In this document: piece by piece, positions 1 through 9,500 of the stretch
Numbering within the stretch: position 1 is the first letter of the stretch
Layout: each line of letters begins with the position of its first letter
Origin: Mugil cephalus
Taxonomy: Eukaryota > Chordata > Actinopteri > Mugiliformes > Mugilidae
Assembly: GCF_022458985.1 (NCBI RefSeq)
Contig: NC_061783.1
Location: 11,770,913-11,834,912 of the forward strand
DNA length: 64,000 bases
Direction of reading: 5' to 3'
Position numbers and translations under genes: made by a program
The notes under the pieces: generated by a model
Seen by the model: the letters and a program-made list of their open reading frames with translations, nothing else
The model's database searches: none
What the model was told of the DNA's origin: nothing

Positions 1-109
1 TTGCTCTGTAGTTTATGTTCAAAGATGTTGTCAGTTGAACAGTTAAAATATATTTAACAACTGAACTAGTTGCTAAGTAACTAGTGAGTCTATATTTCAC
101 TCTTTTCAG

Positions 110-1607
110 ACACGAGAGGAATGCAAAGATAATCATTTCCTGGGCAAACAGCGACCAGGTTCATCAGCAGTACTAAACTTTTTTTTTTTCTTTTTTTTTT
201 TTGTTCTCGTTTGTTGCTTCTTGTCTGTTACTTCTCTTAGAAGTTGAACAAAAATCTAATTTAGAAGAGACTGCAATGGTTGGAGGAAGAAGAGCCGTGA
301 GTCCTCTGGATGTGAACGTTTCCTCATCCATGGCTGCGTCTGATCTCTCTCAGTTTCCTAGAGCCGGCACAAGTCTTCTTTCTGCACAGGCAGAATTCAC
401 ACCCATACAGACACAATCTCAGTTTTCTACCGTAAATACTCCAGTCGGTCCCGGAGACGAAAGCCTCTCAGCCAGAAAGCGTCCAGCTGATAAATCTGTT
501 GAAACACGGGTCAGACCTTGCGTCACCAACCCGCTTGAAGACAGTTTGCCAGCCAAACGGAGTGACTACATGCTGCAGCCCGTTAATGAGCACAGCTCTG
601 GATCAGCCGCATCAGAGTTCACTGTTGTTCCCCCTGCTGTGACCCCCACCCCGCTGTCTCTTCAGGTCAAAGACGCAGAAACTGAATGTGAAGAGCACAA
701 CGCACACGCTGTGGACTTGTTATTGCGTCTAATATCTGTGGTCAGAAAGGAAAGAGCCAGCTCCTGTGCTAACACTTCATCTCATGGTGTGGAAGGAAAC
801 TTGGATTCAGAATCTAAAACTCAAATCAATAACACAAGATGGGAGTCTCAGGTTTTTCCGACCACTACAAAAGAAGATATAAGCCTCTGTAACTCTTCTG
901 AAGGCATGTTTTTGACAGAATCCTCTGTTCACCAACACATCGCGCCCAGCGCCAGGACTGCTTCCTCGGCCATCAGTTCATCTTTTGAGGACGGCTTGAT
1001 CGGTGGCAACTCTTTGTGCACAACGACAGCAGGTGAGTCTGTTGTTGCCACAGTACCCGTCACCACCACCGCTGCCGAGCCCAGTGTTGCTCTTCAAAAC
1101 GTCCCAGGAAATGTGAGCCCATCTGGGTCTGTTTGTGCTGCCACGACCTTTCACCCAGAGCAGATGCAAAGGTCACAAGCTGACACAGTGATTTACGGGA
1201 CACCTATTAACACCATAACAAGAGCCAGGACACACGCTGTACAACGGGTCCACACTGAGGTGAACACACTTAAAACGGGAAGCTCCAGTGACGCCTCGTT
1301 TGAAGGGTGTAGTCAATACAACCAAATGTCTCATGCTCCAAGTCAACACACAGGTTGTTTTCCTCCTTATGTTGCACCCAACATCACACCTGTCTACACT
1401 TGGGATTTAAATCCGCATGTGGTGTCTCCTTCAGCCGGGCTCTATTCTGGCCAGATTTACCCACAGCAGGGAGTCAATTACTACGGACTCCAAACATTTT
1501 GCCACAGTTTAGCAGCTCCCCGGCCCCCACAATGTGAGAGTCTGGAAATGCAGCAGCAGCATCAGCAGCAACAACATCAGCCGTTCTTATGGAGAGGTGA
1601 TGTGTGA
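110..1607 (+). CDS. Gene A, 3' end: last two coding exons of an uncharacterised protein related to gene B (partial)
   Basis: Two coding exons are supported. 110-158 lies between a cttttcag acceptor and a GT donor (49 nt, phase 0 to 1). 241-1607 lies after a cttctcttag acceptor and runs to TGA. Joined across the split Glu codon they give about 471 residues with no stop. The start and any zinc fingers lie left of the window. The large last exon is low complexity: Ser/Thr/Val-rich, then Tyr/Pro/Gln-rich, ending in a His/Gln tract (CAG, CAA and CAT codons near 1549-1580). The short exon ends near KQRP and the next begins EVEQKSNLEET, which resembles gene B at MAVK then EPSVNETS, with the same phase-1 junction before a large last exon. 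I therefore call it a tandem relative of gene B. No function can be assigned; it is probably a disordered nuclear protein. An ATG at 201 in the same frame is inside the intron and is not the start. Confidence 0.75.
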
Positions 1608-1841
1608 CCAGTGATGTAAGAGGAGATATTCAGTTCTACCACAAAGATCTGTTTAAATGTCCAGTTTTATTTCCACACGTTCAGAATGTGAAAACGTTAC
1701 ATTGTTCTATTTGTTAAGCTTTTTGTATGTTTGTTTTTCATCATACATTTGTGTTCACTCAAGTGTTTTTTTATTTTATTTTTTTAAAATGACTCTTAGC
1801 AACTCTGTGAATGTGGGAATTGTGTTAAAACTGATGTTTGC

Positions 1842-1847
1842 ATTAAA
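1842..1847 (+). terminator. Probable polyadenylation signal of gene A
   Basis: ATTAAA lies about 235 bases after the gene A stop codon, in an AT-rich 3' UTR with T- and GT-rich sequence around it. It is the first good signal downstream. Inferred from position; no transcript evidence. Confidence 0.45.
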
Positions 1848-2191
1848 GTTTGTCAGTATTTGTGAAACAGCATATTAAGCTACCGTGGGCTGTCTCCATT
1901 TATAGCAGCAGTCATTTGCTGTAGTTTCTGGAGCAGTTTTATATTGTCATTTTAATGACATTGTAAATTTGAGATATGATTTGTTTGTTTTTTCTCGCTA
2001 TCTGTTGAATTAAACCTTACAGTGTGGTAGCTGAGGACTCTGCATTTATTGTCGTAAGTTATTTTTGAAAGGTGCCCCTGAAGTCTGGAACCCACGGGCA
2101 TCATCAAACTCTGTGTTTCCTCCTTTGTGATCCTTTGAAAGGCCTTTACTGCAGCTGGCTTCAGGTGTGGCTTGTTTGTTAGTGTTTCTGC

Positions 2192-2352
2192 CTTCAGTTC
2201 TGATAAACTAGTGGGAAATTGAGGTTTAAAGAGGAAAACTGTGTGGGTAACACCCACCGGAAACTCGCTTGACCAGAAACTTTCTGGTGGGTGTTACCCA
2301 CACAGTTTTCCTCTTTAAACCTCAATTTCCCACTAGTTTATCAGAACTGAAG
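2192..2352. repeat. Near-perfect inverted repeat, 72-bp arms, 17-bp loop
   Basis: The left arm (2192-2263) and right arm (2281-2352) are reverse complements over 72 bases with one mismatch (near 2259, G against A). The spacer is 17 bases. Outside the arms the match stops at once. The right arm continues into a repeat tail (2353-2475) that also occurs, diverged and inverted, at 6245-6440. The left arm looks like a back-copy of the end of that repeat. The arms are nearly identical, so the duplication is either recent or kept by gene conversion. Confidence 0.93.
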
Positions 2353-2475
2353 AAGCTACTCGGATGAGTGGCGAAAAGTCTTCAAGAAATCCAGAAGTCC
2401 AGCTGACCTTATTCAACGCTTTTTGGCTTACCATGACCTGGATGACTGAAAACCTTCACAGACATACTGCATAAA
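2281..2475 (+). mobile_element. Terminal segment of a fish retroelement, probably Penelope-like
   Basis: This stretch holds the ordered blocks TGGTGGGTGTTACCC, AACTGAAGAAGCTAC, GGATGAGTGGCGAAAAGTC, AAGTCCAG and ACCATGACCTGGATG. The same blocks, diverged, occur in reverse complement at 6245-6440, directly after a Penelope-like GIY-YIG remnant. I infer that both are ends of the same family. The segment GGATGAG...CGAAA loosely resembles a hammerhead core, which the literature reports in Penelope-like termini. Confidence 0.5.
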
Positions 2476-2484
2476 AGCAAATTC

Positions 2485-3275
2485 ATGGTGTTTTGTAACA
2501 ATAATAAAAATTATCCAAAAGAGCAAGTTAAAATCCTTATCAGTAATGTAGAAATTGAACTAGTTCCATGTATGAAACATTTTGGAATCATCACTGAGAG
2601 CAATGTTAACTGGTCCAATCACATTAACCTAGTAACCAAAAGATCTTTGAAGATGCTGGGCTTATTGAGGGAGATATGTCCCTTAATACGTTCCTCAGTT
2701 TATCTGACTTTATACTATTTTTTTGTTCCCATTCATTAACTATTGGACGATTGTCTGGAGTGGGGGCGGGGCGTATAATACAGAAGAAATATCTTAGATT
2801 AATATCGCACTCAAATAGATAGACTCTGTCTGCACCCTGCTTTAAAAAATATAAATTACTCCCTATTAAGTGAATGTACATCAGACATGTTTATTCATAC
2901 ACAAGTATTTATATACAAAAATACTTGTGTATTTAATATTACCTTTAGAGGTCCTAAGTTATGGGATAAATCTCTGAGATCTATGTCTATGTCCTCTCAT
3001 ACTACCTTTAAAAAGCACTTATTCTTTTTTGATAGATTTTGATGTTTTCTTTCCTTTTTTTTTCTTTCCTCATTTCTAAGTAACTTTACATTCATTGCTT
3101 TTTTGTCTTTTTGAATCATATGTAGTTTTTTGTTTAGCCTGCTTGTAATATGTGTTGTATGGCTGAGAGTGGATCTCTGTACAAACCTGTAAAGGCTTCG
3201 TTCCCGCCTTGCACGGATTTGTAGTAATTTATGCTAAACCGATAAACTAAACTAAACTTTAAAAAAAAAAAAAAA
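2485..3275 (+). mobile_element. 3' end of a decayed LINE (L2/CR1-like reverse transcriptase tail)
   Basis: Forward translations show the C-terminal reverse-transcriptase region of a non-LTR retrotransposon. The block KHFGIITESNVNWSNHI is followed by KMLGLLREICP, then after stops and frame changes FRGPKLWDKSLRS and TFKKHLFFF. These match in order the end of L2-type RT ORFs (LGV-DS-L-W--H, I--LR, FRGP-LWNSLP, FKK-LK-FLL). The copy is interrupted by stops near 2739 and 2770 and is 5'-truncated. It ends in an AAACTAAACTAAACTTT(A)n tail at about 3240-3280. It is a non-functional fossil. Confidence 0.72.
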
Positions 3276-3990
3276 AAAAAACCCTTCACAAAAATAAATA
3301 AACACAGGGGCCATAAAGGGGAGTTTTTCCTGCCTCCTCTGTCTCGGGGTGCTGGTCTGGCCCCACACCCTGTTGCTGTTATCTAATCCTATATCTGTTT
3401 GGTCTTTTGCAATTATTATATAATAATAAAAAAAAATCTTGGACACACAACCAAGTCATGGTAAAAGTCTGGCTGCTACAAATAAAACTGAATAAAATAT
3501 CATTTAAAAACTAAATCTCGTGTGTGAATAAAATATTTCCCATTTTCAATAAGGCCGGACTTTTTTGTTGGGAATTGAGTGGGTGGTTCATCACGCCGTG
3601 ATGTCACCATCGCTCTATTTGGAAGAAGCTGTCCGTTTTGAGAATAGCCGGAGCTTCTGATGAAAAGATCGAATAATTTGATATCACTGAAATCAGGTTC
3701 TGGTAACGAAACACTTACGATCCCAAATCAAAATACTTAATACTACCATGGCTTATGTACACCATACCTGTGCCCTGTTACAGAAATTCCATATACCTAT
3801 ACATACAGACATAAATAGACATTTACACAATAAACAGGTTGTAAGGAAATACTGAAAGCAACCGGTCAGGGTGACCTCACACACCAGATACACCACGTGT
3901 GTGGGCGTCCCAGGTCAGTGTGACCACAACAGGAAACATCTGTCCTAGTGATTCTATTGCCAGTACAAAGTTGTGTAACTCAATGTGTCC
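3276..3990. other. Intergenic, no gene seen
   Basis: AT-rich sequence of no recognisable coding content. Short ORFs here have no family resemblance and no splice context. Confidence 0.5.
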
Positions 3991-3993
3991 CCA

Positions 3994-4099
3994 GTACACA
4001 CACACACACACACACAAACAAACATAGGCCATCAATCATCGCACACATCTATGGCTCAGCACAAAACATGTAACACACACACACACACACACACACACA
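3994..4099. repeat. Two CA-dinucleotide tracts
   Basis: (CA)n runs occur at about 3994-4014 and 4073-4099, separated by unique sequence. Simple microsatellites. Confidence 0.9.
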
Positions 4100-4147
4100 A
4101 AGGCTATTTAAACCCCACATGTTTGTCTGCTCACTGTGACAAATAGA

Positions 4148-4192
4148 TTCTGCAGAAGCGAAATTCTGCAGAAGCGAAATTCGGCTGAAGCG
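4148..4192. repeat. Short tandem repeat, 16-bp unit
   Basis: The unit TCTGCAGAAGCGAAAT occurs twice in a row, followed by a degraded third copy (CGGCTGAAGCGACAG). Confidence 0.8.
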
Positions 4193-4249
4193 ACAGGTCT
4201 GAAGCCTCCGTCTGCTTTCTCGACTTCTGTGTAAAATTGCGGGGCGAGT

Positions 4250-5230
4250 CTCCACCCTCCACAGAGGAGTCGTTTCTGTTGTTTCAAACTATTTGCACCT
4301 GTGGCCTTATCCTCTCGTTCCCTAAAATACCGTGAGAGCGAAAGGATTAGCGCTTCTCACAGGGAGGGAGGACTTCTTGATCTGACGATTCCTGCACGGC
4401 GAATGTCTGAAGGTCACCTAAAATAACTGGCTGGTGATAAGCAGGAGCTCCGTGCGGTGGAGTTTATTCTTAATAAACCAAGGCCACATCTGGAAGCCTC
4501 ACCACGCATGTCCCTGTGCAAGTCCCTTTCTTTGTTCCCGGTCTTCATGTACTTTTCTTAAAAGGCTGAATAGTGTCCAGCAGGCTGGGTTGACAACGGT
4601 TTGTGCTCATGCAAGATTAAGTACCTTGTTTTTATAGAAAACCTATGAGTTGGAAGGGAGTGTAGGAGGCCTTGGCCACGTCAACGAGGCCTCGGTGCCA
4701 TGGCATGGGAGGTACTCCCTTCTCCCAGAGAACAGATAACGTGCTTGTTACTGTGCAGCATGACATGCACTGACGATAACCTGGCATTTTGTTGAAATAT
4801 TGTTTCATTTTTCTGTCCTGGGAGCTCGTGTCACACATGAACTTGTGTGCGATTCTGTGCTCAAAATAAAGAAAACGCTGACTTCAAGATGCTCATTGCA
4901 AGAAATCTCCTCACTACTGGGTTTGTTGTCAAATAAAGCCACTTTGTCAGAGGAAACGTCTTTGCGAGTTTTATTTACAGACCGGGAGAGGAACCGGAAC
5001 CATGCACACGAGCTGCAGTCGGCAATTATTCAAACTCACTCTCCGTTTTATTTGCAAATGTTCCGCGGGTGGAAGGGGACGTACACACGGAGTAGAACCC
5101 AGAGAGGATGTCGCACCGATTGTGTGGTGACAACAAGTTTTATTTATGTAGTAGGGGGAAGGCTACTTTCTTGCATCTTACTTCTCAGAAAGGAGGTGGG
5201 AAGGTAAGGAGGAAGTGTAAACAAAGTGAA
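4250..5230 (+). mobile_element. Possible solo LTR or LTR fragment (tentative)
   Basis: This kilobase differs from its AT-rich flanks and has several AATAAA signals (about 4473, 4866 and 4932), each followed within tens of bases by T- and GT-rich sequence, as in the U3-R-U5 of a retroelement LTR. A 135-codon open frame at 4800-5207 has no recognisable domain and I do not call it a gene. I could not define TG...CA ends or a target-site duplication, so LTR identity is a guess. An unrelated repeat or an unspliced 3' UTR copy is possible. Confidence 0.28.
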
Positions 5231-5479
5231 GCGAGAGAGCGGACGTCTGCAGTTTGTTTCTAAAAAGTGTAATGTCGCAATTATCATGGACTTTCAGTGA
5301 ACTTCTGCTGAACTTATTTGGACCAACTCATATGGGCTGAAAGGTCACATGTACCTCATCTCAGCAATTAGCCTAACGAGCATGTCTTTGGAGGCGGGAG
5401 GAAACCAGGATATATGAGAACGTAAAATGCATTTCCACACACGTGGAACCAAACCGTCCCCGCTGATGTCCCCCCCCCC

Positions 5480-6162
5480 CCCATGAAGACCGAAGCCTCA
5501 ACATAGAAGTATATAGGAAACCCGCGCACACAGATCAACACCTGTTATTTGATTCACACCACCCTCTGCAACACAAACTAGGAGTCATCAGAACCCTCCA
5601 GCACCGAGCACAGACTGTTCCCACTAGACAGGAGGGCAAGGACAAGGTGGGAACACACATTAAATAAAACCTCAAAACATGTGGAAATCCCAACTGGGCC
5701 TTTCTCAAAGGCTCAAAAAGATATCACAGGAAGGACAGGGAAGAGGAGCACAGCAAAAGGAAGAAAATCACAATCCTCTACATAGCTGGTGTATCAGAGA
5801 AACTGAGGAGCAGTTTTGGTAAACACCACATCCCAGTTTATTTCAAACCTGGAAACACACTAAGACAGAAACTGGTCCACCCCAAAGACAAAACACCTAG
5901 ACAGAAACAGAGTAATGTAGTGTACGCTGTTCAGTGTAGTGAGGAATGTACGGATTTGTTCATCAGGGAAACAAAACAACCCATCCACAAACGCATGGCC
6001 CAACACAGGAGACCCAGCTCATCAGGAAACGACTCAGCAGTCCACCTCCACCTGAAGGAAAAAGGACACTCCTTTGAGGATACCAACGTCAAAGTCCTGT
6101 CCAGAGAGGACAGATGGTTTGAGAGAGGAGTTAAGGAAGCCATCTATGTCACTGTGGATTAA
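5480..6162 (+). mobile_element. Degenerate Penelope-like retroelement, 3' part with GIY-YIG endonuclease
   Basis: The best-preserved frame, 5920-6162, reads YAVQCSEECTDLFIRETKQP and continues through QHRRPSSSGNDSAVHLHL to DRWFERGVKEAIYV. This is the GIY-YIG endonuclease of fish Penelope-like elements, in which GIY corresponds to the YAV region and YIG to LFI. The second Gly and the Tyr are lost, so the nuclease is probably dead. Upstream (about 5480-5900), in shifting frames with stops, are remnants of the preceding reverse-transcriptase tail. The element is 5'-truncated and a fossil. Confidence 0.75.
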
Positions 6163-6244
6163 AACAGGGCGGCCAATATCTTCATCTTTGTACTGGTGTA
6201 ATGTGACTGTATGCATTTTACCTCACTCCTTCTTCTTTTAATGA

Positions 6245-6440
6245 CATCCAAGGTCATGGTACATCATAACAAAACGAACAAATAAAAATCTGAAATAAGG
6301 GTGACTGGACTTGTTGAGTGTCACTCATCCATGTAGCTTCTTCAGTTTTAAAAGGCTGGTGAGGAGCTGGGGTTCAAATAGGCACATCCGTGGATGTTAC
6401 CCATCAGAAAATCACATGGCTAGTGTATTTTATTCACACA
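6245..6440 (-). mobile_element. Terminal repeat of the same retroelement family, inverted relative to 2281-2475
   Basis: Read on the minus strand, this segment carries the block order seen at 2281-2475: TTTCTGATGGGTAACATCCAC, then AACTGAAGAAGCTAC, GGATGAGTG, AAGTCCAG, CCTTATT and TACCATGACCTTGGATG. It follows the GIY-YIG frame directly. It probably represents the element's terminus or an adjoining second copy. Confidence 0.5.
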
Positions 6441-6821
6441 GTTTCAGAGAAAGAATGCATCTTTCCTTGGCTACGACATCTTTAAATTCCTAAGACCTCA
6501 TTCAAAGTTCATCCGAAGACAAAGTTATTTGCCCTCTCCCTGAATGTATTACATGATAAATTGTTTCGTTGTGTGTTATTCTGTATTCTACGACGGCTAT
6601 TAGGACAGAAACACACGCACACGTGTGTCTCTACACTCGACCCGCCTCTGTTGGGGTAATTGTGTTGCCAAACTTTGCCCACGCTGTCGGTGCGCCGTGA
6701 ACGTCGCTTCGCTCATCCTTGGACCTAGAAACAAGAACTTTGACTTTCTTCAAGACGGTCTGCACCAGGAAGTAGGTGTCTGTCTTACGCTCATTACTTA
6801 ACAAAAATAATAATTTGATGT

Positions 6822-6822
6822 T

Positions 6823-6857
<35 letters not shown>

Positions 6858-6858
6858 A
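6822..6858. repeat. GTT trinucleotide microsatellite
   Basis: About eleven uninterrupted copies of TTG/GTT. A second, shorter GTT run is at about 8943-8961. Confidence 0.9.
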
Positions 6859-7563
6859 CTTGTGTACGCTTAGTGTTGACTGAAAAGTTAATGTTACAAG
6901 GTGACTAATGACGACACAGTCCCAGTCCACGGAAAAAAGAGTAGCCTGGTCTACTTACAGACCGATTTGCGTTAGTTTGTTAATTCGTCCAGCTGGGTCT
7001 GACTGTGCCAAGTGGTTAATGTCCGTACGTAAAGCTGAATGTTTGTTTGGCTGAGATGAATTGATATCACTCTCAGGAACGAGGAACGCTTCGCACAGAA
7101 AAGGAGAACTACAGATTTCAATGATTTTTTTATTTATTTTTTTTTTTTTGCCACATTATCGAAGCCACTGACTGGTAACTTTTAATGTGTGGTTGTGAGA
7201 CACAAACCGAAGAAAGCCAAAGGGAGTAATGAGTTATGGGGGGAAAAAAATAAAAAAAAAAATCAACGACATGCTTGATAATCCAGTGCATAGTGGTACT
7301 GCCGCGCCCCCTGGTGGTTATAGGTTAGTTTTAACCCACGTAGGAAATATTATACTGAAAATATCCAAAAAATAGCAACACAATGAGAAATATATAGAGG
7401 AAAAAAAACAGAAATATAAAGACATTCTGTCTTTACAATAGGGTGATGATTAAAACTGTGATTACTATAATCTGAGAAATCCAAGCCATGGTTATACTGT
7501 GTGTTTATTTTGGAGGCTGTGGTTTGTAGTAGATTTGAACTGTGTTGTAATCACAAATCAATC

Positions 7564-7564
7564 A

Positions 7565-7643
<79 letters not shown>
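7564..7643. repeat. ATCT tetranucleotide microsatellite
   Basis: Nineteen or so perfect tandem copies of CTAT/ATCT. Likely polymorphic. Confidence 0.95.
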
Positions 7644-9500
7644 GACTTTCATAATAGAAAACTTTTCAGTTGAGTACTGAATGAAGTGGCAAGTGAATGT
7701 ATACAAGAATCCTCTAACTCACAGCCTAAATAATAAAAACCTATACAAAAGGCAAGTATTATGTAGTTTTAAACAGCACACACATGCACATGAGGTGGCA
7801 ACACCTTCCATCAGCAAACTATCTTTATGGACCGTAAATGCCTAACCTAATGTACTACTAGGACAAAGGACAAAAGTACCCAGCTGCCACTATGTATCAA
7901 GCACTCACCTGTGTGGTATAATTTTGAGGCCTGTGACGTGCCAAAGAAAACGAAATGCAATGCAAAGAGATGATTATAATGTGTTATATTACATGATGAG
8001 CATTAAGCAGAAATTAGTTGACTTAGTGTTGTGAAAACATAGTATTAATTATATCTCATACATACCCCACAAGAACTTATGTGATTTGATGTAAGGGCAC
8101 ACATTATGTTGAAGATAATCACGCTCATTGCACTTGGTGAAAATCAAAGTGTGTTTGTATCAAACTTTATTATTTTAAAAAATAAAATAAAAAAATAACC
8201 TTTAGAGAGGTTTAAGAAATAAGGGTGTAAAACAAGCAAGAATGACTTTTTAAAAATTAAGATCAAAAGGAATTACGAAACTATTGGTGAAAAATAAACT
8301 AGAATAACCCCTTTTTTTAAAAAAAATAAATAAATAAATAAAAAATAAAAAAGAGAGAGGGAAGAAGTAAGAATAGAGCTGTACAGATATACACATATAG
8401 GTAAGACGGCATGGCAGGGAGGTGGGTCGCTGTGTGTCTGTGTCAGGAGGGAGGGTTGAGTGTGTGTTTATACGCAAGGGGGCGAGGAGTGATTGATTTC
8501 ACAGCACTGGGGGTATCCACAGAAACAAGGTTTGAGTGGTTGATGCACATACCATAGCTGTCAGGATAGGACAGACAAGAGGACTTGATTAACTGAAGGT
8601 GACTGTCTGTAGTGGAAAAACAACTCCTTAAATGGCACCGTTGAACCTTGCCCTTCCTCTTGTTTAAATTGACCTATATATGAGACACAGCACACGCGGA
8701 GTCTCTCACATCTTGCTTCCTGCAATGAAACCATAAAAGATACTGAATGCGTCCAGTCTCTGTGTTTCTCATCAGAATCTACATCTGTCCTGAAAGAACG
8801 AATGACCACTGTGCAGGGAAGGGTCAACTTCAAACTTTTTTTTGATGGGGGGTGGTTTCTAGAGTATCCCAACCTCCAGTGACGTCACTGGTTCCCTGAA
8901 GAGCAACACATTTTGAAGATGTAGCCCAGAGCCACGAAGTAGATGTTGTTGTTGTTGTTGTTCCAGCTGATGGAAAAATAACTTTAAGAGACTCTGGTCA
9001 AAAGTCAAAAAGCTTCTCTGGCTCTCTCCTCTGCACACACACACACAGCCTTTATCCAGATTATCTCGGTATGCGGTTTCCATGGTAACGTGAGTGTTTC
9101 CAGTCCCCTTGTCACTTGTTGATTGCAACATCCTCGGTGCAATGAGCGTTAGCAGAAGATGGGAATACATTGTAAATCCAACCTGGCTATAGGCAGATGA
9201 TTGTAAACAGTCATTAAGATGATAAATAAAGGATAATGCATAGATTATATGATTAATTGTGCCATGGTTTATACAAGCCTATCTATACATGTAACTAGTC
9301 CAAAGTTAAAGGTAAAGGTGAGCGCAGAACACAGTCAATGATGCAATTAGCGATGGAATTATGCAATCACTGAAACAGGTTGACAGACGTTCAGTAAATT
9401 TGCCTAAGGAAATACTCTTTAATTTACATAAATGACTCTTACTTATATACTTAAATTACTTTAACTTGTGTATGCAGGTGGTGTTTTCTACAGGAGCATC

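Larger units (their letters stand above)
6441..9477. other. Intergenic region and possible 5' leader of gene B; no coding gene seen
   Basis: Contains simple repeats and AT-rich sequence. The segment 6640-6775 is less AT-rich, has an ETS-like AGGAAGT at about 6768, and ends at a possible donor (AGTAG|gtgtct). It could be a non-coding first exon of gene B, whose first visible exon at 9478 has an acceptor in front of it. This is weak. ORFs at 8250-9170 on the minus strand have no family resemblance. Confidence 0.4.

Noticed and set aside
4800-5207. 135-codon ORF as a gene
   Set aside because: No family resemblance, no splice context, and it lies in a repeat-like block with several AATAAA signals.
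7300-7320. CCCCTGGTGG as a CTCF site
   Set aside because: A short partial match at a single place; cannot be separated from chance without a scored matrix or binding data.
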